Positions 42,527 through 51,096 of a stretch of 64,000 bases of DNA are shown here, piece by piece (the first letter of the stretch is position 1; every line of letters begins with the position of its first letter). The stretch is taken from contig JBLXEV010000006.1 in NCBI GenBank assembly GCA_048262715.1, positions 107,875-171,874 of the forward strand, written 5' to 3'. A program made the translations under genes and the position numbers. The stretch comes from Albirhodobacter sp048262715 (GTDB taxonomy: Bacteria > Pseudomonadota > Alphaproteobacteria > Rhodobacterales > Rhodobacteraceae). The notes beneath the pieces were generated by a model, which had not been told where the DNA came from, searched no databases, and saw only the letters and a program-made list of their open reading frames with translations.

Positions 42527-43315
42527 ATGCGCATTCTCATCACCAATGACGATGGTATCAACGCCCCCGGCCTTGCGGTGCTGCACGAGATCGCGACCGA
42601 GATCGCGGGCCCGTCGGGCGAAGTCTGGACGGTGGCCCCCGCCTTTGAGCAATCGGGCGTGGCGCATTGCATCTCCTACACCCATCCGACGATGATCGCG
42701 GAACTCAGCCCGCGCCGCTTCGCCGCCGAGGGCAGCCCTGCCGATTGCGTGCTCGCGGGGCTCTATGATGTGCTAAAAGACAACCGCCCCGATTTGGTGC
42801 TCTCCGGCGTCAATCGCGGCAATAACTCCGCCGAGAACGCGCTGTATTCCGGCACTTTGGGCGGCGCGATGGAGGCGGCTTTGCAAGGCCTGCCCGCGAT
42901 TGCGCTTTCGGCCTATATGGGGCCGAAAAACAACGCCAATGAGGCGCTGATGTTCGAGGCGGCCAAGGTGCACGGGGCGGCGCTGATCCGCAAACTGTTG
43001 GATCACGGGATCTGGGATGACGGCGATTACCGCGTGTTCTACAACGTGAACTTCCCGCCCCTGCCCGCCGCCGATGTGAAGGGCACCAAGGTTGCCGCGC
43101 AAGGCTATCGCCGCAATACGAATTTCTCGATGGAGGCGCAGCTCTCCCCCACGGGGCGCAAATTCCTCTGGGTCAAAGGCGGCGCGCAGCATGAGCCGAC
43201 AGCGCCCGGAACCGATGCGGCCGTCAACCTTGAGGGCTATATCTCGGTCACCCCGATGCGCGCCGATCTGACGGCGCATGATGTGCTGGCCGATCTGGAG
43301 GCGAAGCTCGGATGA
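42527..43315 (+). CDS. surE: 5'/3'-nucleotidase SurE
   Basis: A 262-aa survival protein, a metal-dependent nucleotidase. Metal-binding start MRILITNDDGINAPGLAVL, VWTVAPAFEQSGVAHCISYTHP, VLSGVNRGNNSAENALYSGTLGGAMEAALQGLPAIALS. ATG 42527 matches the family start; an upstream extension is rejected. Overlaps pcm by 4 bp (ATGA). Confidence 0.96.
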   Translation: MRILITNDDGINAPGLAVLHEIATEIAGPSGEVWTVAPAFEQSGVAHCISYTHPTMIAELSPRRFAAEGSPADCVLAGLYDVLKDNRPDLVLSGVNRGNNSAENALYSGTLGGAMEAALQGLPAIALSAYMGPKNNANEALMFEAAKVHGAALIRKLLDHGIWDDGDYRVFYNVNFPPLPAADVKGTKVAAQGYRRNTNFSMEAQLSPTGRKFLWVKGGAQHEPTAPGTDAAVNLEGYISVTPMRADLTAHDVLADLEAKLG

Positions 43316-44031
43316 GCGAAAAGCGCCCCTCAAACGCGCAAGACCCAGCGGCGGCCGCGCAGGCCGCGGCAAAAACTGCCCCCCTCTCCGCCGCGGATCT
43401 CGCCGAGCGCAAGATGCGGTTTCTCTTCGCGCTGCGCTCCAAGGGCGTGATCGAGGCGCGGGTGCTGGAGGCAATGGAAAGCGTGGATCGCGGGCTGTTC
43501 GTCAAGGGGCTGTTCGCCGAACGCGCCTATGAGGATATGCCGCTGCCGATTGGCTGCGGCCAGACAATCTCGCAGCCCTCGGTTGTCGGGCTAATGACGC
43601 AGGCGCTGGAACTTGGGCCCCGCGATACCGTCCTCGAGATTGGCACCGGATCCGGCTATCAGGCCGCGATCCTCAGCCAGATTGCGCGGCGGGTCTACAC
43701 GATCGACCGTCACCGCCGTTTGGTGCGCGATGCGGATGCGCTGTTTCGGGCGATGGATCTGACGAATATCGTCACTCTCGCGGGCGATGGCTCGCACGGG
43801 TTGCCCGATCAAGCGCCCTTTGATCGCATAATCGTCACCGCAGCCGCAGAAGATCCGCCCGGCCCGCTCTTGGCGCAGCTCAAGATCGGCGGTATTATGG
43901 TGCTGCCAGTGGGCCAATCGGATACGGTGCAAAGCCTGATCCGCGTGCGAAAACTGCAAAGCGGGCTGGATTATGAGGAACTTCGCCCCGTGCGCTTCGT
44001 GCCGCTGGTCGAGGGGATCGCAAACGACTAG
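43312..44031 (+). CDS. pcm: Protein-L-isoaspartate O-methyltransferase
   Basis: A 239-aa SAM-dependent methyltransferase repairing isoaspartate. Signatures: AYEDMPLPIGCGQTISQPSVVGLMTQALEL, SAM motif VLEIGTGSGYQAAILSQIARRVYTIDRHRRL, GDGSHGLPDQAPFDRIIVTAAA, and IGGIMVLPVGQSDTVQSLIRV. A 20-residue Ala/Pro-rich N-terminal extension precedes the domain. Coupled to surE; nlpD follows. Confidence 0.95.
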   Translation: MSEKRPSNAQDPAAAAQAAAKTAPLSAADLAERKMRFLFALRSKGVIEARVLEAMESVDRGLFVKGLFAERAYEDMPLPIGCGQTISQPSVVGLMTQALELGPRDTVLEIGTGSGYQAAILSQIARRVYTIDRHRRLVRDADALFRAMDLTNIVTLAGDGSHGLPDQAPFDRIIVTAAAEDPPGPLLAQLKIGGIMVLPVGQSDTVQSLIRVRKLQSGLDYEELRPVRFVPLVEGIAND

Positions 44032-44109
44032 AACGGCGTGAGACCCGCGCAAGTTGATACGAAGGGGCCGAAGGAACAGGCCCCGCCAATAAACCGAGAG
44101 GATAGAGCC

Positions 44110-45303
44110 ATGATCACCCCCCGCTTCCCGCGCAGCACCCTGCCCCACCGCGCCGTGAAATTTGCGGCGCTGGGTCTGGTCACCCTCACGCTGGCCGCCT
44201 GTCAGGATGGCAAGTTCGATATGGATCTGCGCAAGTTTTCCAAAATCGGCTTCGATACCAGCTCCGCCGCCCAAAACGCCGCCAGCAAACGCCCCGCCCC
44301 AGATGCGCGCGGTGTGATTTCCTACCCGACCTATCAGGTCGCCGTGGCCCGCAATGGCGATACTGTCGCCAGCCTGTCGCAGCGCCTCGGGCTCGACGCG
44401 GTGAGCGTGGCGAAGAAGAACGCACTCGACGTGAACACACCGCTCGCCAAAGGCGAAGTGCTCGTGCTGCCAACCAGTGTGAGCGCAGGGATGCCGATTG
44501 CCGGCGGGGTCGCGGGCGGCTCCGCGATTGGCTCCGAGAAGATCGATATCACGACCATTGCTGGCAATGCGATCGACCGCGCACAGGGCTCCGCCCCCGC
44601 GCAGATCGCCGCAACCCCCAGCGGCAGCGAGCCGATCCAACACCGCGTCGCGCGCGGCGAGACCGCCTATTCCATCGCGCGCTATTATAATGTGAACGTC
44701 AAAGCCATCGCCGATTACAACGGCTTGCCGCAAGATCTCAGCGTGCGCGAAGGCCAGATCGTGCTGGTGCCAATCGCCGCGCGCAACACGGGCAATGTCG
44801 ATATCGCCAATACCCCCGGCTCGGCCTCGAACACCCCGACACCGCCCTCGGCTGCCAAGCCGCTTCCGGCGGAGAAAACCGTGGCGGCCTCGACCAAGAT
44901 CGAGACACCCGCCGCCCCCGATCTGGGCAAGAGCGTCACCAAGGCGACCTCCTCCGCACGGATGCAGATGCCCGTCTCCGGCGCGATCATTCGGCCCTAT
45001 GTGAAGAAGAAGAACGACGGGATCGACATCGCGGCCTCCGCCGGCACCGCCGTGAAAGCCGCCGATGCGGGCACTGTCGCCGCGATCACCAAAGATACAG
45101 AACAAGTGCCGATCCTCGTGCTGCGCCACTCGGATGGGCTGCTCACCGTCTATGCGAATATCGAGGGGATCACCGTGGCCAAGGGGGCCTCGGTCAGCAA
45201 AGGCCAGACCATCGCGAAGGCCCGCGCCAGCGATCCCGGTTTCGTGCATTTCGAGGTCCGCAAGGGCTTCGAGAGCGTCGATCCGATGCCCTATCTGCAA
45301 TAA
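44110..45303 (+). CDS. LysM / M23 (LytM) lipoprotein, NlpD-like
   Basis: A 397-aa lipoprotein: signal peptide with lipobox LTLAAC near residue 32, two LysM domains (about 60-115 and 180-225, the second as HRVARGETAYSIARYYNVNVKAIADYNGL), a Ser/Pro/Ala linker, and a C-terminal M23 domain (about 295-397). The domain has DGIDIAASAGTAVKAADAGTVAAI and VHFEVRKG, but the first zinc-ligand His before GIDIAA is missing, so it is probably a non-catalytic amidase activator like NlpD/EnvC. Encoded after surE-pcm, as in many proteobacteria. Confidence 0.88.
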   Translation: MITPRFPRSTLPHRAVKFAALGLVTLTLAACQDGKFDMDLRKFSKIGFDTSSAAQNAASKRPAPDARGVISYPTYQVAVARNGDTVASLSQRLGLDAVSVAKKNALDVNTPLAKGEVLVLPTSVSAGMPIAGGVAGGSAIGSEKIDITTIAGNAIDRAQGSAPAQIAATPSGSEPIQHRVARGETAYSIARYYNVNVKAIADYNGLPQDLSVREGQIVLVPIAARNTGNVDIANTPGSASNTPTPPSAAKPLPAEKTVAASTKIETPAAPDLGKSVTKATSSARMQMPVSGAIIRPYVKKKNDGIDIAASAGTAVKAADAGTVAAITKDTEQVPILVLRHSDGLLTVYANIEGITVAKGASVSKGQTIAKARASDPGFVHFEVRKGFESVDPMPYLQ

Positions 45304-45323
45304 GATCCCGTACCCCAGATTTA

Positions 45324-45353
45324 AAAACGCCCGCCGTGATTGGCGGGCGTTTT
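45324..45353 (+). terminator. Rho-independent terminator after nlpD-like gene
   Basis: 12-bp stem AAAACGCCCGCC / GGCGGGCGTTTT with a 6-nt loop; the T-rich side ends the + transcript. Confidence 0.88.
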
Positions 45354-45388
45354 CAATTTGAAAGACCTTGCGCCTATGGCGGTCGTGC

Positions 45389-45495
45389 TGCCTCCGGCGG
45401 GGATATTTAAGCTCTCTGGAAGACACCTACGCGCGCTTGCGATCTCGTCGCAAAGCTTTCCCTTCCAGAGAGGCTAAATATCCCCGCCGGAGGCA
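45389..45495. repeat. Intergenic palindrome family, full copy (copy 3)
   Basis: Arms 45389-45422 and 45462-45495 (34 bp, two mismatches) face each other around a 39-nt loop; core CCTCCGGCGGGGATATTTA. Between convergent nlpD-like and DUF815 genes. It shares the GGGATATTT core and arm layout with copies 1 and 2. Confidence 0.88.
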
Positions 45496-45521
45496 AATCC
45501 CGCAGCCACCAAATGCGCAGG

Positions 45522-46370
45522 TTACAGCGAGACGCCCTGCCGCCCCGCAAGATCGGTGAAGAACTGCCACGCCACACGACCCGACCGCGAGCCGCGCGTC
45601 GCTTGCCATTCAATCGCCTGCGCGCGCAGATCCGCCGGATCGACCGTCACCCCGTAGGAGGTACAATAGCCGTCAATCATTGCGAGATATTCATCCTGCG
45701 TGCAGGGATGGAAGCCGAGCCAGAGGCCAAAGCGATCCGAAAGCGACACCTTTTCTTCCACCGCCTCGGAGGGGTTGATCGCCGAGGACCGCTCGTTCTC
45801 GATCATATCGCGCGGCATCAGGTGGCGGCGGTTCGAGGTCGCGTAGAGGATGACATTTGTCGGTCGCCCCTCGATCCCACCATCCAGCACCGCTTTGAGG
45901 GATTTATAATGCTGATCGTCATGGCTGAACGAGAGATCATCGCAAAACAGCACGAATCGGATCTCGGGCGCCTTACGCAGATGCGCCAAGAGCCGCCCGA
46001 CCGAGGGCAGATCCTCGCGCGCGAGTTCCACCAGTTTGAGCGGCAGCCCCTCCATCACCGCCGCCGCATGGGCGGCCTTTACCAGCGAGCTTTTCCCCAT
46101 CCCGCGCGCGCCCCACAAAAGCGCGTTATTGGCCGCAGCCCCGCGCGCGAATTGCAGCGTATTGGCCATCAGCGTATCGCGCGCGCGATCGATCCCGTGC
46201 AATAGGCCAATCTCGACCCGCGACACCTCAGTGACCGGCTCCAGCCGATCCGGTCCGGTGTGCCAGATGAACGCCTCGGCGGCGGTGAAATCCGGCGTGG
46301 CTTGCGGCGCGGGGGCGATGCGCTCCAGCGCCTCAGCAATGCGGATCATAGGATCTGTCGTGGGGCTCAT
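45522..46370 (-). CDS. DUF815 family AAA-type ATPase
   Basis: A 282-aa protein with P-loop LLWGARGMGKSSLVKAAHA (about residue 85), Walker B-like FVLFCDDLSFSHDDQHYKSLKAVLDGGIEGRPTNVILYATSNRRHL and an arginine-rich sensor segment MPRDMIENE. Member of the DUF815 ATP-binding family, function unproven. Overlaps the tatC end by 4 bp, last gene of the tat operon. Confidence 0.92.
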   Translation of the reverse strand: MSPTTDPMIRIAEALERIAPAPQATPDFTAAEAFIWHTGPDRLEPVTEVSRVEIGLLHGIDRARDTLMANTLQFARGAAANNALLWGARGMGKSSLVKAAHAAAVMEGLPLKLVELAREDLPSVGRLLAHLRKAPEIRFVLFCDDLSFSHDDQHYKSLKAVLDGGIEGRPTNVILYATSNRRHLMPRDMIENERSSAINPSEAVEEKVSLSDRFGLWLGFHPCTQDEYLAMIDGYCTSYGVTVDPADLRAQAIEWQATRGSRSGRVAWQFFTDLAGRQGVSL

Positions 46371-47242
46371 GCTTTGGTCTCCGGCTCGCCGTCGTCTTCA
46401 TCCTCATCGAGATCGACCCAAGTGCCATCGGCGCGCATCTGCGCCTCGCGCTTGATCTCGATCCGGCGCACGATCTGGATCGACACCTCATAGAGCCCGT
46501 AGACCACGACGAAGAGCACCGCCTGAGAGATCACATCGGGCGGTGTGGCGAGTGCGGCGAGGATCAGGATTGCGACCACCGCATATTTGCGCACGGCCCC
46601 CAGACCTTTGGAGGAGACCAGCCCCGCCTTCCCCATCAGCGAGAGCAGCACGGGAAGCTGGAAGCACAGGCCGAAGGCCATGATGAATTTGATCGTCAGG
46701 CCGAGGTATTCCTCCATCGAGCCTTGGAACAAAATGCCGACGCGCTGCAACTCCTGGCCCGCATCGGTGGGGCTGACGCCCTCGGCCACGGGGCCCTGTT
46801 GGAAGCTCAGGAAGAAGTTGAATGCCATCGGCAGGATGACGTAATAGGCGAAGGCAGCGCCCGCCAGAAACATCATTGGCGAGGCGATCAGGAACGGCAA
46901 AAACGCATTCTTTTCATTGCGATAGAGGCCGGGTGCGACAAAGCGCCAAAGCTGATAAGCAATGATTGGGAAGGCGAGCGCGAAGCCGCCCAAGAACGAG
47001 ATATTGATCGCGGTGAAGAAGCCTTCCTGCATCTTGATCAGCGACAGCGCGCAATCCTGCCCGCGCGAGGCGAGTGCGGCGCAGACCGGCTCTGTCAGGA
47101 AGAAGAACGCCGGCTTCCAGAACATATAGCAAAACACCATCGCCACGATAAACACGCCTGCGGCGTAGATCAGGCGCTGGCGCAATTCGGTGAGATGTTC
47201 GATCAGCGGTTGCGCGCTATCGTCGAGATTTTCGGCGCTCAT
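46367..47242 (-). CDS. tatC: Sec-independent protein translocase TatC
   Basis: A 291-aa six-helix membrane protein that binds the twin-arginine signal. Family start PLIEHLTELRQRLIYAAGVFIVAMVFCYMFW; EGFFTAINISFLGGFALAFPIIAYQLWRFVAPGLYRNEKNAFLPFL; and FGLCFQLPVLLSLMGKAGLVS. A charged C-terminal tail rich in D/E extends it. Overlaps tatB by 4 bp. Confidence 0.96.
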   Translation of the reverse strand: MSAENLDDSAQPLIEHLTELRQRLIYAAGVFIVAMVFCYMFWKPAFFFLTEPVCAALASRGQDCALSLIKMQEGFFTAINISFLGGFALAFPIIAYQLWRFVAPGLYRNEKNAFLPFLIASPMMFLAGAAFAYYVILPMAFNFFLSFQQGPVAEGVSPTDAGQELQRVGILFQGSMEEYLGLTIKFIMAFGLCFQLPVLLSLMGKAGLVSSKGLGAVRKYAVVAILILAALATPPDVISQAVLFVVVYGLYEVSIQIVRRIEIKREAQMRADGTWVDLDEDEDDGEPETKA

Positions 47243-47964
47243 GCATTATCCCCTGATGTCTTGGCGGGTGCTTTCGCTGCGGCTTTTTTGGTCGCAGGTT
47301 TTGCGGGTGTCGCTTTTGCGGCTGCGGGCTTTTTGGCAGCCGCTTTCGCCGCAGGTTTTGCCGTGGCTTCAGCCGTCTGTGGGGCCGCAACCTCAGTCGC
47401 CGCTTTGCCGCGAGGCTTCGCCGAGGCTTTGGCCGTTGCTTTGCTCTGTGTCTTCACAGCCGCTTTCGCCGCAGCCTTACCCTCAACGTTTGCCGCAGGT
47501 TTCGCCGTTTTTTTCGGGGCAGCCTTGCGCGCGGGCTTGGGGGCGCTCAGCGCTGCCTCTGCCGCATCCTCGGCGGCCTCGTCCTCAATCGAGGACATGG
47601 CGGGCGAGGGCATGGCGGGCGGCGGCGCATCGGGATCGGGCTGCAAGCTTGGCGGGCCAGCGGGGGCTTTCAGGCCGGAGGGCAGCTTCGGCTCCCATTT
47701 CTCGAAATTCGAGGCGACCTGTTCAAGCTTATCCAGCCCGAGGGATTTCTTCGAGGTCAGATCCTTGAAATCCTTGGCCGCGTCCTTGATCCCTGCCGTA
47801 TCGGCGGCATCTTCCATCGCGCGCGAGAACTCCCGCGCCATCGAGCGCGCCTTTGCAGTGATCCGCCCGAGCGAATGGAACATGCCGGGCAGATCTTTCG
47901 GCCCGACCACGATCAGCGAGACAACGCCGATCACCATTAGCTCACTCCAACCGATGTCAAACAT
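47239..47964 (-). CDS. tatB: Sec-independent protein translocase TatB
   Basis: A 241-aa protein. MFDIGWSELMVIGVVSLIVVGPKDLPGMFHSLGRITAKARSMAREFSRAMED is the TatB membrane helix plus amphipathic helix. The remainder is an unusually long low-complexity tail (about residues 130-240) of Lys/Ala repeats such as KAAAKAAVKTQSKATAKA, histone H1-like. Long tails of this sort occur in some alphaproteobacteria. Lies between tatA and tatC. Confidence 0.93.
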   Translation of the reverse strand: MFDIGWSELMVIGVVSLIVVGPKDLPGMFHSLGRITAKARSMAREFSRAMEDAADTAGIKDAAKDFKDLTSKKSLGLDKLEQVASNFEKWEPKLPSGLKAPAGPPSLQPDPDAPPPAMPSPAMSSIEDEAAEDAAEAALSAPKPARKAAPKKTAKPAANVEGKAAAKAAVKTQSKATAKASAKPRGKAATEVAAPQTAEATAKPAAKAAAKKPAAAKATPAKPATKKAAAKAPAKTSGDNA

Positions 47965-48065
47965 GGGATTGTGTCCTCACGACGCGCATGGCGTCAACAG
48001 CCCGAGACGCGCCAAAAGCGCGCCGATACGAGGTGAGGGCCCGACAACCGCCGGACCCGATCCGG

Positions 48066-48281
48066 TCAGGCTTTGTCTTTTTCGGTGACGGGCGTGACAT
48101 CCTGCGCCTTGGTGGCATTGGTGTCTTCGATCTCGTCATTGGTTTCTTTCACGCCTTTTTTGAAGGCGGTGATGCCCTTGCCGACTTCCCCCATGAGGGA
48201 GGAGATCTTGCCGCGGCCGAAAAGCACGAGAACCACGACTGCGATCAGAAGAAGGCCGGGAAGGCCGATGTTGTTCAGCAT
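48066..48281 (-). CDS. tatA: Sec-independent protein translocase TatA
   Basis: A 71-aa pore component: one membrane helix (MLNNIGLPGLLLIAVVVLVLFGRGKISSLMGEVGKGITAFKKG) and the FGRGK motif, then an acidic tail. The frame is open far upstream; ATG 48281 is the family start. First gene of tatA-tatB-tatC-DUF815, 101 bp before tatB. Confidence 0.95.
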   Translation of the reverse strand: MLNNIGLPGLLLIAVVVLVLFGRGKISSLMGEVGKGITAFKKGVKETNDEIEDTNATKAQDVTPVTEKDKA

Positions 48282-48462
48282 TGTCCACTCCAGAAACGCG
48301 CGGGGCCGCCCTGCGCGGGCCTGCGCTCTACATTCCCTCCCACAATTAAGCCTCTCTGCGCTGCAATCAAAGCCCGATTCGACGTGATCACGGGGTTTTT
48401 TCTGACAGCCCCTCGCCCGCGACCTATGGCGGGGTCCGTACGCGCGCGTTAAGCTGGGACTG

Positions 48463-49134
48463 ATGAACGGGGCGCGATGCCCCTCACCGCCGGAGGACAC
48501 CCCGATAGATCTCGCGAGCCTTATCACCGCTTTCGCCACGCTTTTCGTGATTGTCGATCCGATCGGCCTCGCGCCGATATTCGTAGCGCTGACCCAAGGT
48601 ATGAACGCCCGCGAGCGCCGCCGGATCGGCCTGCGGGCAGTTGTGATCTCGGCGATTGTCTTGGCAGTGTTCGCGCTATTCGGTGACGGATTGCTCCGCG
48701 CGATCGGAATTTCGATGCCCGCGTTCCAGATCGCAGGCGGGGTTTTGCTGTTCCTCACCGCGCTCGACATGTTGTTCCAACGCCGGACGGAGCGGCGCGA
48801 GGAGCAAGGCGCGAATGCGGAGGATGATCACGATCCCTCCGTCTTCCCCCTCGCCACGCCGCTCATCGCAGGCCCCGGCGCAATCGCGACGATGATCCTT
48901 CTGAGCAATAAAGCCGAGGGGATTGCCGGCCAGTTTGCGGTGCAAGGGGTGATGCTTTTGGTCTTGGGCTGCGTGCTCGCGCTGTTCTTCATGGCCAGCG
49001 GGATCGAGCGCGCCTTGGGCCGCACCGGCACATTGGTGGTGACACGTCTTTTGGGGATGCTGCTGGCGGCGCTGGCGATCCAATTCGTGATTGACGGGCT
49101 GAAGGGCACGGGGCTGTGGGTTCTGCCGGTGTGA
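48463..49134 (+). CDS. MarC family integral membrane protein
   Basis: A roughly 200-223-aa MarC/UPF0056 membrane protein with six predicted helices: LASLITAFATLFVIVDPIGLAPIFVALTQGMNARERRRI, FQIAGGVLLFLTALDMLF, PLATPLIAGPGAIATMILLS. Family homology begins at the codon ATA (48505-48507), 7 bp after a perfect GGAGGA site (48492-48497), whereas the ATG at 48463 adds 14 residues without family character. Function of the family is unknown; the name comes from E. coli MarC. Confidence 0.9.
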   Translation: MNGARCPSPPEDTPIDLASLITAFATLFVIVDPIGLAPIFVALTQGMNARERRRIGLRAVVISAIVLAVFALFGDGLLRAIGISMPAFQIAGGVLLFLTALDMLFQRRTERREEQGANAEDDHDPSVFPLATPLIAGPGAIATMILLSNKAEGIAGQFAVQGVMLLVLGCVLALFFMASGIERALGRTGTLVVTRLLGMLLAALAIQFVIDGLKGTGLWVLPV

Positions 49135-49227
49135 GGCGGGCAAACCGCAGCGGGGATGACATTCGTGCCGCCGCTCCCTATCTCATAGAACAACACCTCT
49201 CCTATCCCCAAGCCGAGCAAACCGCCG

Positions 49228-49809
49228 ATGATCGATGACCAAATCCCCAGCCTGATCTATTTCGTCGTGCTCCTCATAGCGCTCGGCGGATATGTGGTTG
49301 TCGAGGTCATCCGCTCGCCCGCGCGCGGCACTCGCAATCTGATCGCATGGGGGCTGATCTTCCTCGCCGTGGCCTCGGGCGCGGCGCTATGGGATCAGAT
49401 GAAGGGCGGGATGATCACCCCCGCCCAGACCGAAGCCACTGGCGGGCGGATCGAGATCCCGATGGCGCGCGACGGGCATTACTATGTGACGGCGGATCTC
49501 AACGGGGTTCCGGTGAAATTCATGGTCGATACCGGCGCGAGTGACATCGTGCTGACAAGCCGCGACGCGAAGCGGATCGGGCTGGATCTGAACGGGCTCG
49601 TTTATCTTAACCGCGCGCAAACCGCGAACGGGACGGTGGAGATCGCCCCCGTGCGGATCGACAGCTTCGCGCTTGGCGATGATGTCGCCACCGATATTCG
49701 CGCGATGGTGAACGGCGGCGAGATGAGCGGCTCGCTTTTGGGCATGGCCTATCTCCAGCGCTTCGCAAAGGTCTCGTTTGAGCGCGGACAATTGGTGTTG
49801 GAGCCTTGA
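49228..49809 (+). CDS. Membrane-anchored retropepsin-like aspartic protease (TIGR02281)
   Basis: A 193-aa protein with two N-terminal hydrophobic segments (about 8-25 and 40-55) followed by a clan AA domain: GHYYVTADLNGVPVKFMVDTGASDIVLTSRDAKRIGLDL, with catalytic Asp in VDTGAS, then LNRAQTANG and SLLGMAYLQRFAKVSFERGQLVLEP. Single-domain, so it should dimerise. Physiological target unknown. Starts about 90 bp after the marC-like gene. Confidence 0.92.
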   Translation: MIDDQIPSLIYFVVLLIALGGYVVVEVIRSPARGTRNLIAWGLIFLAVASGAALWDQMKGGMITPAQTEATGGRIEIPMARDGHYYVTADLNGVPVKFMVDTGASDIVLTSRDAKRIGLDLNGLVYLNRAQTANGTVEIAPVRIDSFALGDDVATDIRAMVNGGEMSGSLLGMAYLQRFAKVSFERGQLVLEP

Positions 49810-49922
49810 CGTGAGGGCAAATTACCCTTTCGCACGCCCTCTCGCGAAAACAACCTCAGGCTGCCATGATTGTGCCGCAATTGGCTTAGAGGGTCCGAGG
49901 GATCACCCAGAGGAGTCCCGCG

Positions 49923-50225
49923 ATGGATGTCTTGAGTTTCCCAAGTTTTGATACGCTTGCGCTGTGCTTGATTGGTGCGGCCATCGTGCATGAACTCTGG
50001 GGCCGCGTGTTTTTTACGGTTCCCAAGGGCCGCATCACCCGCGCGCAGGCCAAGGCGATGGCCGAGGCAGGTCGTATTGCGGAGGCACAGCGGAGGGCGG
50101 AGACTGGCGAGGCAGAGGTGAGCGCCCCGCCGAACCCTGTCGTCGCCCAGAAATACGCCCCCCCGCATGTCACCGCCACCACCCCGCCCCGCAAGGATGT
50201 GCAGCCAGATCGCAAATCCGCCTGA
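49923..50225 (+). CDS. Small hypothetical membrane-associated protein (100 aa)
   Basis: Contains an N-terminal hydrophobic helix (FDTLALCLIGAAIVHELWGRVFF), then a basic/Ala-rich amphipathic helix (RITRAQAKAMAEAGRIAEAQRRAETG) and a Pro-rich tail. I do not recognise it. Preceded by GAGG-type sequence before the ATG (GAGGAGTCCCGCG). Preceding 113 bp hold no gene. Confidence 0.6.
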   Translation: MDVLSFPSFDTLALCLIGAAIVHELWGRVFFTVPKGRITRAQAKAMAEAGRIAEAQRRAETGEAEVSAPPNPVVAQKYAPPHVTATTPPRKDVQPDRKSA

Positions 50226-50281
50226 AGCCCATCACAACCTGCTGACTTGAAGGCGCAGCGGCGGCGCGATACCCTCACATC

Positions 50282-50698
50282 ATGATCAAAGCGCCCGCCT
50301 TTTCAGATCCCCTGTCCGAGACGCTCTCACGGCGAAAGCTGTTGATTTTGCTGGGCGGCGTCGCTGCGGCCGCGCTGTTGTTGCCCCGCGAGGGGCGCGC
50401 CGCCACGCCGACAGCATCGGGCGCTTTGCGGCTAATCATGGTCGAGCAAAAAGGCTGCCCGGGATGCGCGGCCTTCCTGCGCGAGATCGCCCCGCATTAC
50501 GCGGAAGCCGCGCCAAACATCCCGCTCACCCGTGTCGATATCCATGCGGGCAACTGGCCCGAGGGGATCGTGATCGGCGCGCGCCCCAATGCCACGCCAA
50601 CCTTCCTAGTGCTGCGCGACGGGATCGAGATTGATCGGATCTTCGGCTATGCAGGCGAGACTCGGTTCTGGCAGGCCTTGCGCGCCGCCACCGCATGA
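50282..50698 (+). CDS. Periplasmic thioredoxin-fold protein (SoxS-like)
   Basis: A 138-aa protein. The start SRRKLLILLGGVAAAALLLPREGRA resembles a twin-arginine or Sec signal peptide. The mature part LIMVEQKGCPGCAAFLREIAPHYAEAAPNIPLTRVDIH carries the CPGC redox motif, followed by the cis-Pro in ATPTFLVLRDG. SoxS-type thioredoxins keep the Sox sulfur-oxidation carrier proteins reduced. Here it overlaps a SqrR-like regulator (ATGA), supporting a sulfur/persulfide link, but no sox structural gene lies in the window. Confidence 0.8.
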   Translation: MIKAPAFSDPLSETLSRRKLLILLGGVAAAALLLPREGRAATPTASGALRLIMVEQKGCPGCAAFLREIAPHYAEAAPNIPLTRVDIHAGNWPEGIVIGARPNATPTFLVLRDGIEIDRIFGYAGETRFWQALRAATA

Positions 50699-51096
50699 CG
50701 AGACAGAGCCCTATGCCCCAGCCAACCCCGCAAGAGGCCGCGCCCATGGCCAATCCAGCCGCCACCCCCGATAGCAATGAAATGGCTGTGCGGGCGCAAG
50801 AGGCCAGCGCCTTTCTCAAAGCGCTCGCGCATGAGGGGCGGTTGATGATCCTGTGCCATCTGGCCTCAGGCGAAAAATCGGTGACGGAGTTGGAAACACT
50901 GCTGGCCTCACGCCAAGCGGCGGTAAGCCAACAGCTCGCGCGGTTGCGGCAAGACGGGCTGGTGACGGCGCGGCGCGAGGGCAAGGCGATCTATTACGCG
51001 CTGCACGATCCGCGCGCGGCGCGTCTCGTCGGGCTGATGTATGAGATGTTTTGCGCGCCAGACGCGGCGACGGACGTCCCAACGCAGAAACCCTGA
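50695..51096 (+). CDS. ArsR family repressor, SqrR/BigR-like
   Basis: A 133-aa winged-helix protein: FLKALAHEGRLMILCHLASGEKSVTELETLLASRQAAVSQQLARLRQDGLVTARREGKAIYYALHD. Two Cys are present, C54 (MILC) and C120 (EMFC), spaced exactly 66 residues, matching the persulfide-sensing C41/C107 pair of Rhodobacter SqrR. A flexible 30-residue N-terminal extension precedes the domain. It should repress sulfide-response genes and be released by persulfide. Coupled to the thioredoxin gene. Confidence 0.85.
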   Translation: MTRQSPMPQPTPQEAAPMANPAATPDSNEMAVRAQEASAFLKALAHEGRLMILCHLASGEKSVTELETLLASRQAAVSQQLARLRQDGLVTARREGKAIYYALHDPRAARLVGLMYEMFCAPDAATDVPTQKP

